From Talinum fruticosum (Eukaryota; Streptophyta; Magnoliopsida; Caryophyllales; Talinaceae), in NCBI GenBank assembly GCA_021018815.1, contig JAITYX010000052.1, positions 548,501 to 612,500 on the forward strand: 64,000 nucleotides of DNA. Direction: 5' to 3'. Made by a program: the position numbers and the translations under genes. Shown in pieces: positions 10,002 to 23,158 of the stretch (its first letter is position 1; every line of letters begins with the position of its first letter). Under the pieces are notes generated by a model. The model made no database searches. It worked only from the letters and a program-made list of their open reading frames with translations, and was not told the origin of the DNA.

Positions 10002-13000
10002 TTAAGTTCTAATCCCTTCAAATGATGCAGAAAGAATTCTAAAAAGTCCATCTGGATTATCAGCATGCACCTGCCACAACACATTGCGAGAAAAAAAGAC
10101 GTAATGTTACAATAAGATCAAAGAAAATTCCAAATAGTTAGCAATCCATCACTACTTAGATAAGTTACATACCCCAAACCCTATACCCTATACTTATAAC
10201 CCTAAACCCTAAACCCTAAACCCTAAACTCTAAACCCTAAACCCTAAACTCTAAACCCTAAACCCTAAATCCTATACCCTAAACCCTATATAGAAAACGC
10301 ATTAAAATATTTTTAAAAATGAAAAAAAGAAACAAACTTACCCAGTGTCCTGCATCTTCAAGAACGTGCATTTGCACTCCTGCACCCTCATCAGCAGCCA
10401 GCTCCTCAGCAGCATGAATTCGTTGGATATCCTCAAGTGCCCACCTATGTAAGCTCCTCTCTGCTTTCAAAAAGTTCACATGCACTCCTCGAGGGACATC
10501 TTCAACAATTTTCCTGTGCCAACATCAGGTTTAGGGAACTAAAAGTCATATATAAAATACTCCCGAGCAGTATGTCATAGATTTAATACAAACCCATGAC
10601 AACTTTGGCCGAAATTGCAACTGAAAGGTTCTCTCTTTGATATTCTAAACAAATATAAATGTGGAGTACTACATGAACAAAAAGATGAATGATTCACTGG
10701 CCCTGTTGTGAAAGTACAGAGAAAAACTTTATCCATGATAAAGCCAACTTAAAATCAAGAGGAGAAAGAATGCCTATACCATAAATTAGTTTCTTCGTAT
10801 GAGTGATACATTTCAGCAATTCCATCAAGATCAAAGCCCCATGAGAAGGATGATGCTGAACCGGGAAAGCTCCTACTTCGAAGATTAGTTACCACCCACT
10901 GGACACAGATGCAAAAAAAAAAAAAAAAAAAAAAGGTTGAACACCAGTATCTCAAAAAAGATATACCCTCAACAGGGGGAAGAATTAAGTTAGCATGGGA
11001 ATATAACCAAAACTGAAACGGCACCTTGGCAAACCATCAAGTCGTAAACCATCAAGAATTAACTTAAATTGCACACAAATTTTAAAATAAATTTGGAATA
11101 ACCAAGTTCTTGGCCTTTTACAATAAAGTTAGCCGGGTGGGGGGTTGTGCTTGGCTGTACACATAATATACCAAATTGAATGCCTCAATAGAGCACTCTC
11201 ATACCTTTTTTTTTTTTTAATAAAAGTGTACTCCAATGGAAACATCCTCTGCACATTGGCAGAATGATACTGCATAATACTTGGCTGCAAATTTTGGGCC
11301 TTTTGCATAAATTTTTTTCTTTCTCTTATAATTCATTTTGTGAGATAGTCTCAAGACAAGCTTTTGACCATCCCCAAACCTGCTATGGTGAGAGTGTCGC
11401 ACAGCGCGTTATATTTAGTTTTGACTTTTGTCATCAATCAGGGGTAACCCATCATAAACACAGCCGAAAGATCTTCAGTATACAATCAACTTGAAAAAAT
11501 AAAGACCCAGTTTAGTCAGTAACTTTGCAAACTAAGTAGAGCGAGGCACAAGAGAAAAAAAGCTCATCAAGCGGACCCAATTTACATTATAAAAAAAGAA
11601 CTAAAAACGGCAAAAACCACTGAAAGGTTAAATTGAGTAGGAATGTGTCTTAGTTGATATAACTCGACCCTGAAATGGATTCCATCAATCACAATCTGTA
11701 GAAATAAAATACAGCTTCAGCAGTATACCTGAGCTACTTCCTTAGAAAATCCTTCTTGTGCAAGTGCATCCATGACATACTGCTTTGACGGAACCTTCCT
11801 CAAGGAAAGAATAACATAGTCAAGCATACTAAATTACTGGAATAAAACATGCATATGAATGAAAACAACAACCCCATTCTTCTCCCTCAAACAGCACAGA
11901 CGGAAGCACGAATTGATACATAATCCAAGAAGGCAAAGATGGAGTGAATGGACTAGCCTTTAAGACATCCCAAGAGGCATTTGAACAGGTCTTTAAGATT
12001 TCTCTGTGCAGAAACCAATAACCATGGGGATTCGTCCATAATACCTCCAAGGCCATGAACGTCCCCCTGAGCCCAAAAAAGGACGAGATTTGATCTCTGC
12101 CACCATGCTACAGTAAGTAAGCAGATGCATTACAAGAATAGGACTTGCCAGCATAGTCCTAAGACTAACTACATCCAAAATAGAGACTATTCACAAAGTC
12201 AACAACTTCAAGAGACTAATTCCATGAATATGTGTAAACGAAGAATTCAAATTCAAAGGCTGAAGACTGAAGTACACAGTAAATGAGGACAACTGTTCAA
12301 TATAAAATAGTTAACAGACCTTCTCAGGCATTCTCCTAAGAAAAGAAATTAGTTCTGCTGGATGATCCTCCCCATGCCCACCAGGTCTCACTTTTCCCGG
12401 AGTAGCATCCAGAACCCAAACCTATTAAAGAGAGTGGTGTATTAGAGAACAAGGCAAAAATAGAGTGAATAATTTACGTCCTGAGATGCATAACTTTAGC
12501 TTCAAAATGAGTTCAGGATAATAATGCCCATAATCGTTACCAAATAGCTGGATATCTAAAGTGCTCATTCTTACCTTCACAGGACGTGCAAGAGGCTTTG
12601 CAGCTTGCTCCACCATGCTCAAGACGACTGCATTGCTTTCCAGAAAGAAAGATCAAGTACTTAATTGGCAAAGAATGCAATTTAACACCACGCAGCATAT
12701 AAGGATAAAGTATTTTCTCAATCTAAAATAAATTAAATACCTTTTCCTCCAAAACTGTGGCCAACTAAAACTCGAGGTACAAGTCGAAGCTGAGCAACCT
12801 ATTTAAGGCAAAACACAACAATTAAAAGAAATCCTAATTGAATTGTACCATATTACTATTAGGTGAAATAATGGTAACAAAGAATCAACTTCCAAAAGGC
12901 AGGGATGTTTCTAGCTCTAAACAAAAGATCAGGCTGACGAAAACATTCTACTATGGGTTGAAAGAACAAGAACAAGCCTAAACTCCTTTACATAATATCC

Positions 13001-16000
13001 TCCCCCCAAAATAGAAAACAAAAACCAAAAAAAAAGAAAGAAAAGAAACCAATGTCAAAAAAAGCACAGACTACAGAATCAAGAGCTTATCAATATGTTT
13101 TTATGACTTGTTTTACTTAGTAGCGAGCTCATTAAACAACACAAATCATAAATTTTCAAGGGTATATGACATGGGAACCAGCAATTTTTCAATTCAGTTC
13201 ACATCACATGGCATTGTGCATGCGACAAAATAGTGACCAGAAACAATTCATTATCAGATCAAAGGCCCACAAGAATGTTAGCTTTGAGTTGGAGTTCATA
13301 CTTATTCTTTATGGAAAAAGGTGAAACAAAGAGGAAATTTGGCTCCTTAAAGGTGCAAATCCTGAAAACCACTCGACCTTCTTGAGAAGGTAAAGTAGGT
13401 TGAGTCTAAGGTTCCACTTCATTTTGTGGAATAGCATTTGGTATGATAAGCAGAAATGATTCAGCAGTTCTTTGTGAGTGATAAATTCTCCACTCAAACC
13501 CCCCTCCCTCCTTTCTTTTCCCAAATTCTGCTGGCTTAGGAGGAAAACAAACAGATCACTGAAAAGATAGAGCTTAAAGATAAAGGTTGCAGGAAGTGAA
13601 GGAACAAGGATGACAATGTGTACCACACAAGCTAACAATGTACCACACAAGCAAACAACAAGAGCTGCTTGGTTAAATGAACAGATCACACATGAAGTTT
13701 AGTAAAAATAGTGAATTGTGGACAAGAAGATGAGGCATACCACCCAAAGCAAAAGGGATTATCATGTAGATGAATGTTATAAGAGGTTGAAGTAGAGGAG
13801 GATTCAACTTTCCTCAAAGAAGATCCATTTCTGGGAACATGCAGGCTGTGACTGATACTACCTCCAAATGATCTTGAGATGAAAGCATCCATTCAGCAAT
13901 TTAACAAATTATTACATATTAGGCATTTATAGAGTACAATATCCCTTTATTTGTGTATTTATTAAGCTTGTTCCACTTATAATAATTGTGACTCATTTTT
14001 TACGCAGTTATTTGTTTCTGTTATCTGCTTAATGTAAAGTTTTTCATATCATGTTAGTAGTATCATCGCTCAGCCAAAATTTTCTGATATAAAAAAACAA
14101 CAGACACCGTAATGATTCTTTTTTTTTGGGGGGAGGAGGAGAAAGTTGGGGGAGGGAGGGAAGGTCTCAGTATGCCCGCGTGATTTGTTATGCCATTACG
14201 AGTTCACAACCATTAAACAAATCATAGACGCAACTTCTTATCCCCCAAAACCCTCCCCCAACCCCCCTCAAGGCTACACTCAAATATTATACTTTCCTCT
14301 CATATCACAATATCAACAATACAACAATAGGAAGCTAATCTCTAGATCAACAAAGATTCAAGAGTCCTTATCATAAAATACAAACTCACCAGCTTCAAGA
14401 CATCAAGAGCTGCAGCAGCAACAGTGTGAGGTGGCCTTTTCTTAATTGTTGCTGATTCACCATGACACCGCAAATCAACTAATAGGAACTGCGAACAAAT
14501 GAAAAAAATAACTAAATTAGATTTAACCTTTTTCAACAAAAGATAAGTACAGGATCTCAATTTAAGCACCGTCGAAAGCATTATACTTAACAGTAGATGA
14601 AACAAAATAAACTGGGGGTAACCTAAAGATCTCCAACTTCAGAAGAACAAATTGCTTCATGCTGACGATTGTAATATGACAAAAATCACAATCACACATG
14701 CATCCAGAAAAGTTAACTAATCTTCCAATGTTATAATAGTTCCCAAGGTCCTAACTCCTAAGATTGAGTTCTCTACCGCATCACTGTCAGGAGTCAGCAT
14801 TTCAAGAAAAGTGAGTTTTAAGACTCTTTTCTAGCAGAAAAATGTTTTCTAAGAGTCTTTTCTTTCAAATATTGTTTCTAGCTTAAGGTAGGTATTTCTT
14901 CATATAGAGTTGTTCCAGATGACCTCAAGTATATGTTCTTAGCTGTGAAAGCTTCTACTGATATTCAGTAGTCAAGGCTCAACACACTCACACATGACAA
15001 AGAAGGGACTTCAAGTTTGAATGGATCATGTTCTGAGGCATTCTACACTAGCAGAGAGATGACTATGGCCACCAGCAAGTACTTGTATTCTGTAATACAA
15101 CACAGTGTAGTATGTCACTGTGCACACCAGTAGAGACGCTAGGCAACTAGGTGGACATGAGAGAGAGAGAGAGGGAGGCCACTAAAAATTCTATAAATGT
15201 AAAACAGAATGATAGCATTACACATAATAACCTCATAATTTTCTTCTTTTTTCACAAGGTTTCCAAAATAAGCAAAATAAAAAAATACAAGATAGAGTTA
15301 CCTGCCATAGTGGGAAACATTTTGCCAATCTACGAGCAAAGGAACCTAATATTCAAGAACAATGAGAATCACCATTACAACTGCTTAGAGAGGGTTAAGC
15401 AGCAAAGAAAACATGAATAGCAAGCTCCAGCAATATATTTTTTTACAGTACTAGACACTAGACTGGAATAATGGAAATATTAAACATATCTTAGCCCAAA
15501 AAAAAAAGGTATACAATATCCAGGAAAGAGCTTATCTATTTCTCTAGACACGTGGGTAGGCCTCAAACATCAAGGGGTAGTTAACCACACAAACAAAAGA
15601 ATTTACAAAAGGCGGTCTTATAGATAACAAATTAAAAGGGGAATGTGCCTTAAAATACCCTTCACCATGTGTTTGTAGGCCTTAGTGATCATTATCAGCA
15701 ACCCCCACAAGAAGGGTATACAATTCCCAATAGTCCAATATTTTCTTCCACAATTCTGATGGAGGCCAGCAGTCAGCATAGAACAGCTATTAACATAAGT
15801 GAGTGTTCATTACATGGATCTCAAACATTTGACTACAAGAAATTCACATAACTTAGGCTGCTCAATGGTTTAACACTCTTAATTCAAAACAAACTACATC
15901 CTGTAATTTTATATGCCCCCTTCACACATTAGCCACAAAGAATTTCACTTTTACCAGAACCATGATAGACAACACCAACCAAACAACTATAGATAACATT

Positions 16001-19000
16001 TCATTCAAACATGGGACAATATACTTACCCCAATTCTTCCGACTGCCTAGAATGCCGTGGACAAGAACAGCTGTTGGTGGTTCAGGTACTGACTTGTCCA
16101 TCAGAGAACTCCACCTTACCTGAGAATAAAACCTATCATGCTATGCCAGCTTCAAGCTTATTGTGATTTTTATTAATAAAACCCTCAGAGAAACTTTCTT
16201 TTGAAGGATAGAATTGGTGTGGGTGTGTGCATGCACTGTACGTCATTTTCCCTCTCCCCCTTACAGTATTTGGGGAACACTTTTTCCACTACCTCATCAC
16301 CAACCATCACCCCCTCCCCAGTGAAAAAAAAATTAAAAGAATTACCTCTCCATCCCTACCTGCCTTCTCAAATAAACAGGCACTCTCCTTTCGAAATCCC
16401 TAACCTCTATCGCCCCTCCATATGCCCCCATGTAACCAGTGGCCATCATTGGCAGTTCACGATCTGTAGTTATATACCTTCAAATCTAGCCCTTATCAGC
16501 ATATTTACACTCTCCTCCCGTTTTCTCACCCTCTTTAATTCAGGCACAAGAAACAGAGAGGGATGTTGTCTTTGTTCTATAGCCATTAAAAATAGAAGTA
16601 GTGCTTCCCTTGATACTTTGTTAGCCAGATGGATAACATGGAATGGTTTCTTATTCTCATTTTATCATCAGTATTTATTTAATCATGTGTATGCGTAAAC
16701 ACGACATGATTGAAGACAAAAGCAAATTGACCATTTAGAAAATAAAGAATTAAGTTATTAACAATGAACAATTGTGAAAAAGCATCACTTACAAGTGCTC
16801 CCTGCACAAGTTCATAAGCCTGCATGTATAGGTGACCAAATTTAGTCAAAATAGTTACATAAACACATTGTATAATTACATATAATATGATGCATCAAAT
16901 TCTTATAAATGGAGGACAATATTACATAATAAGCAGCATAGAATTCATGCAATTGAGAGAAACGAATCCAAAAAAGAGAGAGAAAACAAAAGAGCAACGT
17001 ACCAAAGTTCCAAAATGTGTTCCCACATCTACATGATGTGCAACCCTATTATCCACCACTGCCATATGAATCTTCAAACCATTACTCGACCTCTTCACGT
17101 GCCTTGCAGCAGAACAAGCAATGCAAAGTGGATCGCTCTACAATAAATAACAAAATCAAAAAGAAAGAACTGCAAAGTGTATCAATCTACAATTAAAAAA
17201 ATAAGCACATATACTCCCAATAAGACAAAAGTAATCTTGCAGAAAATAAACAAAGGCACCATCTTCCACTATGATCAACAACAAAGGACCTTCCTTTTCT
17301 GATAAAAGAATAATAGAAAATGAGGTAGTGTGTATGGGTGTAAGCTATTCAAATTTCTTATACGCAGATTAGTTATTTGCACGACTGTGCATGAAATTAA
17401 GTATATGGCAGCCTAACAACGCATTTGGTTTTAGCCCACTATAACCTAGGCAAAAGAAATTCCCCAAAAAGTTCATAAGTTACTACTAACTGGCTCGACA
17501 AATTCAAATGGTGTATGTCAAATACAAAATGGCTCTTGATATATAGTGGCAAGGAAATAATGAAGGCTGAAAATGTCAATAAAAAATCACAACTTCATCT
17601 TGTCTAATTGTCCTACCCCTCGTGATTTAATATTTCCCCACGCAAGGCTACATAAACAAAATATTGTCAGCCACTTGTAGCCTGAAGCTCATCACTCAAT
17701 GAATCTAGCTTAAACATAATTGCTCTCACAACTCTTCCCCGGAATATATCACAGTTTCTTATAATTGGAGCAAAGACCATAAAACTGTTGCTCACTCTAA
17801 GGAAACAGCATACGACCTCATAGCCCTCACTCAAAATTGTCCACAATTAATTTCAGCAAGATTTATAAGCACTTTCAATAACACAAATGGAGTGAGAATC
17901 TCAAAACTTAGTAAAGGAGTCAATATCAGGAATATAAATAAAATAAGGTACACTTCCTTGCTCTTGTTTTCTACTCTATTACTACACAACACTTTGAAAC
18001 CTTCATCAATATCCCCTTCAAATGTCCTAATCTAAATCAACTTTTATCTCAATTCTCCAAATCCATACCCCAAGAATCTCACCTATGTGGGGAGTGGGGG
18101 TCCAATGTAGCAGTGTTACCTCTTAAAATCCACGAACTGCGCTCTACTTTATCAAAATGAAGCAACGGATAAAGAGGCATTTTGCTTTAGTCCACCGCTA
18201 TATCCAAGGTGGAAAAATTTTCCACATTTGGCTTTTTCTAGCCATCCAGAAGGGGGACACAATTTGTTTTTGAATTAAGCTAAAATAAAATGGAGTATAT
18301 GAAATCCACACCCATTTATTCTTGCCCTTTTCTTTATATGTCAATTCAATGGTAAGATAACTCAAAGTCTGATCTTATTAATGAGAAAGTGAGAACCTAT
18401 TCACTCGTAGTGCAGGGGCTTTGTTATAAGGATTGTGCCCACACTATGACAATTTAACTAATAAGAATAAGAAGCATATAAATTTACAACGAAGGTAATG
18501 TGCTCTTTTTGCCTCTACATAAAAACTGACTCAAAACAACGAACTCGTGTGGGTCCCATTGAGCTAAACAAGCTAGTATGGGTCACATGTTAGCGGGTCT
18601 AAAAACATCCAGATATAGGCATTCTTTCCAATGTGTTAGGAGAGACCAATTCTAAGAGACCACACTTCTCTAACAAAACAATGGGTAAGAAAAATTTTGC
18701 CAACCACATTTAACATACTACAGTCCACAACCAAAAGGCCTATAGAATATCTACCGAATGAAAGCTCTCTCCACTAGTATGCGTCCCAAACCAACTTACT
18801 GGAACCATAAATCCCTAGTTCACAAAACAAACAAGTCTCGCATCCCTACAACCCCTAAAATTTGCTCCAACAATATGAAAATACTACTTATTAATAGCCT
18901 CACCACTCTCAAAACACGAAACACATACACTGGGGCAAACGAACTACATAATCATACATTTGCCCGATGCAACAAAGCTACTTGTAAAATGTACAAGTTA

Positions 19001-19641
19001 TAACTAATGCAAATGTCTACTAGTGCAAAATGGATGCATTAGCAGTATATTGAACATCTTGTCATAATGGGTCTTAGTATGTCATCGACGTACAGTCCGG
19101 AACATCATATATTCATATGCAATCACAAAGCCATCCAGCAACTAATCAGTAAGGTGCAAAATCATCCAATCCAATTTCCCCCTCAGTATGAAATAGCCCA
19201 TGCAAATTATCCGCTGAAAATGCACCAAAAATTCCACGAAAAAATGATAAATCCTTCATTTTTTCGATTTCTGATTACAACATCCCTACACTAAGAGCAG
19301 CGGCAAAACCCGATTGATGAGAGAAACCCTGAAAATTCCCAGACCCCGAAAAAAGACAGTTATTTAGGCACAGAAAAAGAACGATACTAGCCGAAAGTTG
19401 GGAATCAAACCTGAGAAGATCTCAATCGGGGATTCATCCCCAACCAATTGGACCGAAACCCCAGCGTCGTCGTCCTCTCCCCGAAACGGCCGGCTTCCCA
19501 GCACATCGAAGCGTGGCAGAATTGGAGATCGCCGACATTGTGGGGTTCCCAAACCGGAGAGAGAGAAAATCGGTGGAAAGAGAGAGAAATGGGGGCTGGC
19601 GGAGACACCGAAGTAGTCTTCCCTCTCTCTCTTCCGCCCAC
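10002..19641 (-). CDS. alpha/beta-hydrolase (ABHD11-type), 13 exons, 421 aa
   Basis: Exons joining in frame with GT-AG borders: 19641-19411, 17137-17003, 16819-16793, 16119-16029, 15345-15302, 14488-14390, 12798-12741, 12627-12575, 12421-12320, 11794-11729, 10898-10780, 10513-10342, 10070-10002 (TAA). Landmarks of the alpha/beta-hydrolase fold appear in order: oxyanion motif VHGILG (about 151-156), DLRCHGES (about 181-188), nucleophile elbow GHSFGG with Ser near 224, and DAGHW with catalytic His near 398, followed by VHADNPDGL. The usual acidic residue is not in a canonical site; a Glu in FLKAERS may serve, which is inference. The first 77 residues look like a transit peptide, so an organelle location is likely. 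The start is uncertain: 19641 is the most upstream ATG of the frame, and in-frame ATGs nearer the exon end are possible. Exon 3 is only 27 nt. Introns 1 and 6 exceed 1.5 kb. Substrate unknown. No defect seen. Confidence 0.88.
10172..10290 (+). repeat. interstitial telomere-type repeat (CCCTAAA)n
   Basis: About 120 bases of CCCTAAA units, the plant telomere repeat, with degenerate variants (CTCTAAA, CCCTATA, CCTATAC). It lies wholly within the last intron (10071-10341) of the hydrolase gene. The imperfect units show it is an old interstitial copy and not a chromosome end. Confidence 0.95.
10914..10934. repeat. poly(A) tract
   Basis: Run of about 21 A. On the gene strand it is a T tract just upstream of the exon 11 acceptor, and could serve as an unusually long polypyrimidine tract. 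Confidence 0.8.
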
Positions 19642-19800
19642 TTTCCCTTGGATACGTCCCTTTTGTGTGTATCTGGAGTTGTCCCTCCCTCACGAGTCAC
19701 CCTCTTGACGTGTTCGTTCTCCTACAAAACCCTCTCTCTCTCTCTTACAAAATCACCCAGTTGTGACAAGTTGCTGAATGTGAAGCAATACAGGTGAGCT
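19642..19800 (-). promoter_or_regulatory. probable 5' UTR and promoter-proximal region of the hydrolase gene
   Basis: Upstream of the hydrolase ATG is sequence read on the minus strand as GA-rich (on plus, CCCTCTCTCTCTCTCTTAC near 19731-19748). CT/GA microsatellites near transcription starts are common in plant promoters. No TATA box was found at a convincing distance, so the boundaries are approximate. Confidence 0.35.
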
Positions 19801-21111
19801 AAGGGAGGAAGTGGGACAACTACTTATACTACACCGTGGAACTGGGAGTTGGGAGTTGGTACCGGCGCCGTTGGCAAGTGACAATTCCATTTTCGTTTTT
19901 TGGGTGTCATTTCCGCGAAAAGAATGACATAAGCGGAATTTTGGCTAACTAGCGGAAAAATCGTGCGCAAGTAAATATAGCGATGTGAAAGTAAAAATAA
20001 TAATAAAAAATATTTAAATAATCTCTGATTTTTGGTATTAGAGTAAAATTATAATTATTTATCATTCCAAGGATGTGCAATGGAATTAAAGCAAATAAAA
20101 CAAGGTTAAGAAAATTTGCACCTGTTCATGCTATGGGGGTAAATGCATGAAAAAATGGGTGAAATAGAATTGTAGGTTAATAGCACATTAACAGGGCAAA
20201 AGTTTCTTTAATACGTCTTTCGCTTAGGAGAGTTACGTAAAGCATGAAAAATTATTGACTTGTAATTGAATGTTTCTTGAAGAGATAATATAACCGGCAA
20301 TATGTACGAAGAACACAATCAAACTATTTGATGAATATTATTGAAAAGAAAAATTTTAAGAGACCCTCGTTTGATGTATCCACCTTCTTCCTATTCTTTT
20401 CAAAAAAATTACCTGCCCTAAATTGCTCTCAAATTTTCTATCCAAAGCATAATCTATTGCACGAGAGAAAAATTTTGTACGACAATCGAGCAAAAATATC
20501 ATTCATTAAGATACAACCTCATAGCTTCAAATCGAACATCCAAAAAGGATCTCTCCTTGTGTTATGTTGAACTTAATGGTTAATGTACACCTCCGACAAT
20601 ACATCTCTCCTACAAGTATCCATTTTCATTTGATTTAGCTCAATAAAATATAAGTAAATAATTACTTATCATTGATTTCATACTTGAAAAAATCACAAAT
20701 GTAAGTCAAATCCTAATTTCCTGTAATTGAACACAACAACAAGGTTCCATATTTCTATTAAGCAAAGATATAGAAGCCATATATAAGAGAACTAATACCC
20801 TCCACTGCAACAATGGCAATGTAGCGGACATAATGTCTTAGTGGCCTAGTTTTCCAGAGGAAGCAGCACATGTAGTTCCACAATAAAACCCACTTAAAGG
20901 ATTGGGGAGACACAAATATAGGTAGCCTTATCCTAGCAAATATTATTGTACGAGAGAGAGAAAAAACAATTATGAAGAGGTTAGATATAGCACAAGCTTT
21001 CCTAGGTGTGGAAGTAAGTCTTGAACATAAGAGATCGAGCAAACAGTCTTATTCAATTGAAAGAGTTAGCAAATCAGACCAACACCTATTAAATAGAATT
21101 GGGTGAGGGAT
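19801..21111. other. intergenic, no gene recognised
   Basis: AT-rich. Frames of 80-94 codons (20328-20570 on +, 20758-21042 on -) have no recognisable motif and I do not call them genes. The right end carries the GGGAT target-site copy (21107-21111) of the LTR insertion that follows. Confidence 0.4.
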
Positions 21112-23158
21112 TGTAACGCCCCAAACCCGTAATCACCGGTTTTAGGCTAAAGAAACCGCTAGCCGATGATTAGCGTAGTGGAAAGGAGGTTAGGGACATT
21201 ACCGCCGCCCTTACCGAGAGGAAAGGGTAAGGCTTTATATGTATTTTACCCAAGGTTATACCTTCCTAGGAAACTACAACCGATGCAACAAGTACATGTT
21301 AAACCCGATACGAAATCAACGACACTTGACCACTAATACCCCAACTTGCCACTGCGAGCCTCTAAATCCTGAACGGACCTTTGCTTGCATACCTTCAACA
21401 TCTTACCTAAAACAAAACAAGAAAACATTTTTAAAATGTGAGCCGAAGCTCAATACGTCCATCATCATGCTCTGTAAAATAAAGGTTATGGAATAGTTGA
21501 GTTGAACGCATGCATTTCAATTCATTTGTAAATGAGAGGGGAGTGAATAATGTAAAGCTGTTGCTAATTAATTATCTCGTGTAGTTACCCTTGCGATCAT
21601 CGGGTTTCCCTTACATGTGTACACACCCGGACCGATCGAAAAGTCTAGTTATCTGCGGCACGGTTACGGTGTACCGAATTTGAATAGTGGTGAAGTATTG
21701 ATGGGCGAGTCCACTTTTATATGGCAAATATTGTTTGCAAATGATTCTTTGTTGTTGTTAAAGTCGGCCATATCCGGCCTTGATTTGTAAATAAAACATT
21801 GAAGGTCACGATTAATGAACGTACTCGATGAACTCGAAATTGGTTGATGATTTGAACTTGATTCCTTTCCTTGTAATGTTTGAGCAGGACCTTGAACGTA
21901 CGTCGACCGATGGCCTTAAATAAGAGTTAATAGAGTAAGATTTTGTTTAGGACTTATCTTCCTTGATTTAGGTTTAATAATGACCTATCTTATACCCTTG
22001 GTTACTATGATTTATTTTTAACATGATTTATACCTTATAATTAGTTTGTTCAAGCTTTACCTTTTTATTTCTAATTTATGTGTTAAGCTACCTTTACTTA
22101 TGAATGCACATAGTTATTTACTATGAATTTATAGAACCTAAATATGCACAATAACACTATTAACTTATTTACTAACAATTTTATGAATTATTGTTGATAT
22201 GCATTATTTATTATGTTTTTACTAACTTAATCATTAATTCATTTACTTAAGCATGTATTTAGGAAATTAATCATCTAAGTTATAGCTATGTCAATATTTT
22301 GTTTATTTATTTAAGCATGCACATAATGAACTAATTATCCTTACTATACCATTTTTATCTTTTCTAAAATTATTTAACCATAAATCTTAATAAGATTATT
22401 TAAACTAAAGTATGCATGTATAATTAAATTGCCTTTCTTTACTAATTATGCTTATATTTTCTGTTAATTTTAGATTTTATCTAAGTATTTAGTTTTAAAA
22501 GGTAAAACTTAAGTTATCATAATTCCGGGGTTTAGAGTTTTTTTACCTTAGAAGAATAGTGAAGGGAGGCAAAGTTGGTGGTGGTTGTAGCTGGGCATAA
22601 GTGGCGGCAGGGTGGCGTGCAGGCGGCAAAGGTGGCGTGCAGGCGGCAGAGGTGGTGCTGGTGGCAGGGCGGTGCCTTGGCGGCAGTGATGGTGGCTGGT
22701 GGTGGCTAGGTTTTTAAGGAAGGTAGGTTTTTAGGGCATAAAAGGAGAGAGGGAAAGTGTATGCTTTGGTGGATGAGGCGGCGGTCCAGTGGGCGGCTTT
22801 AGGGGCAGAGACGGGTGGTCCGCAGGGCTGGCCGGTGGTGGGAGGCGGGTGGCACCTGTGGCGGTTGTGGTGGTGGCTGAAAGTGGTGGTTGGTGGGTCG
22901 TCATGAAGGTGGATATGGACTCGGTGCAAGGTGGTTAAGGGTTATGGTTGGAGGTGGCCGGCTATAGGGGCCGGTGGCCGGCTGTGGAGGTGGCCGAAGT
23001 GGTGGTGTCTGGGCAGGTGAGGGAGGAGAGAGAAAATGGCCTAATGCAGGTTTTTGGGTTAATTTTTCTGATTTTTGAAGCCTATTTATACTAATTATGG
23101 TACTTATCTTCATGGATTAGCTAGCTATGTACATTACCCTTGCTTAACACTTAGCTTA

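Noticed and set aside
16201..16698. 165-codon frame on +
   Set aside because: Lies in intron 3 of the hydrolase gene on the opposite strand; no motif and atypical residue use.
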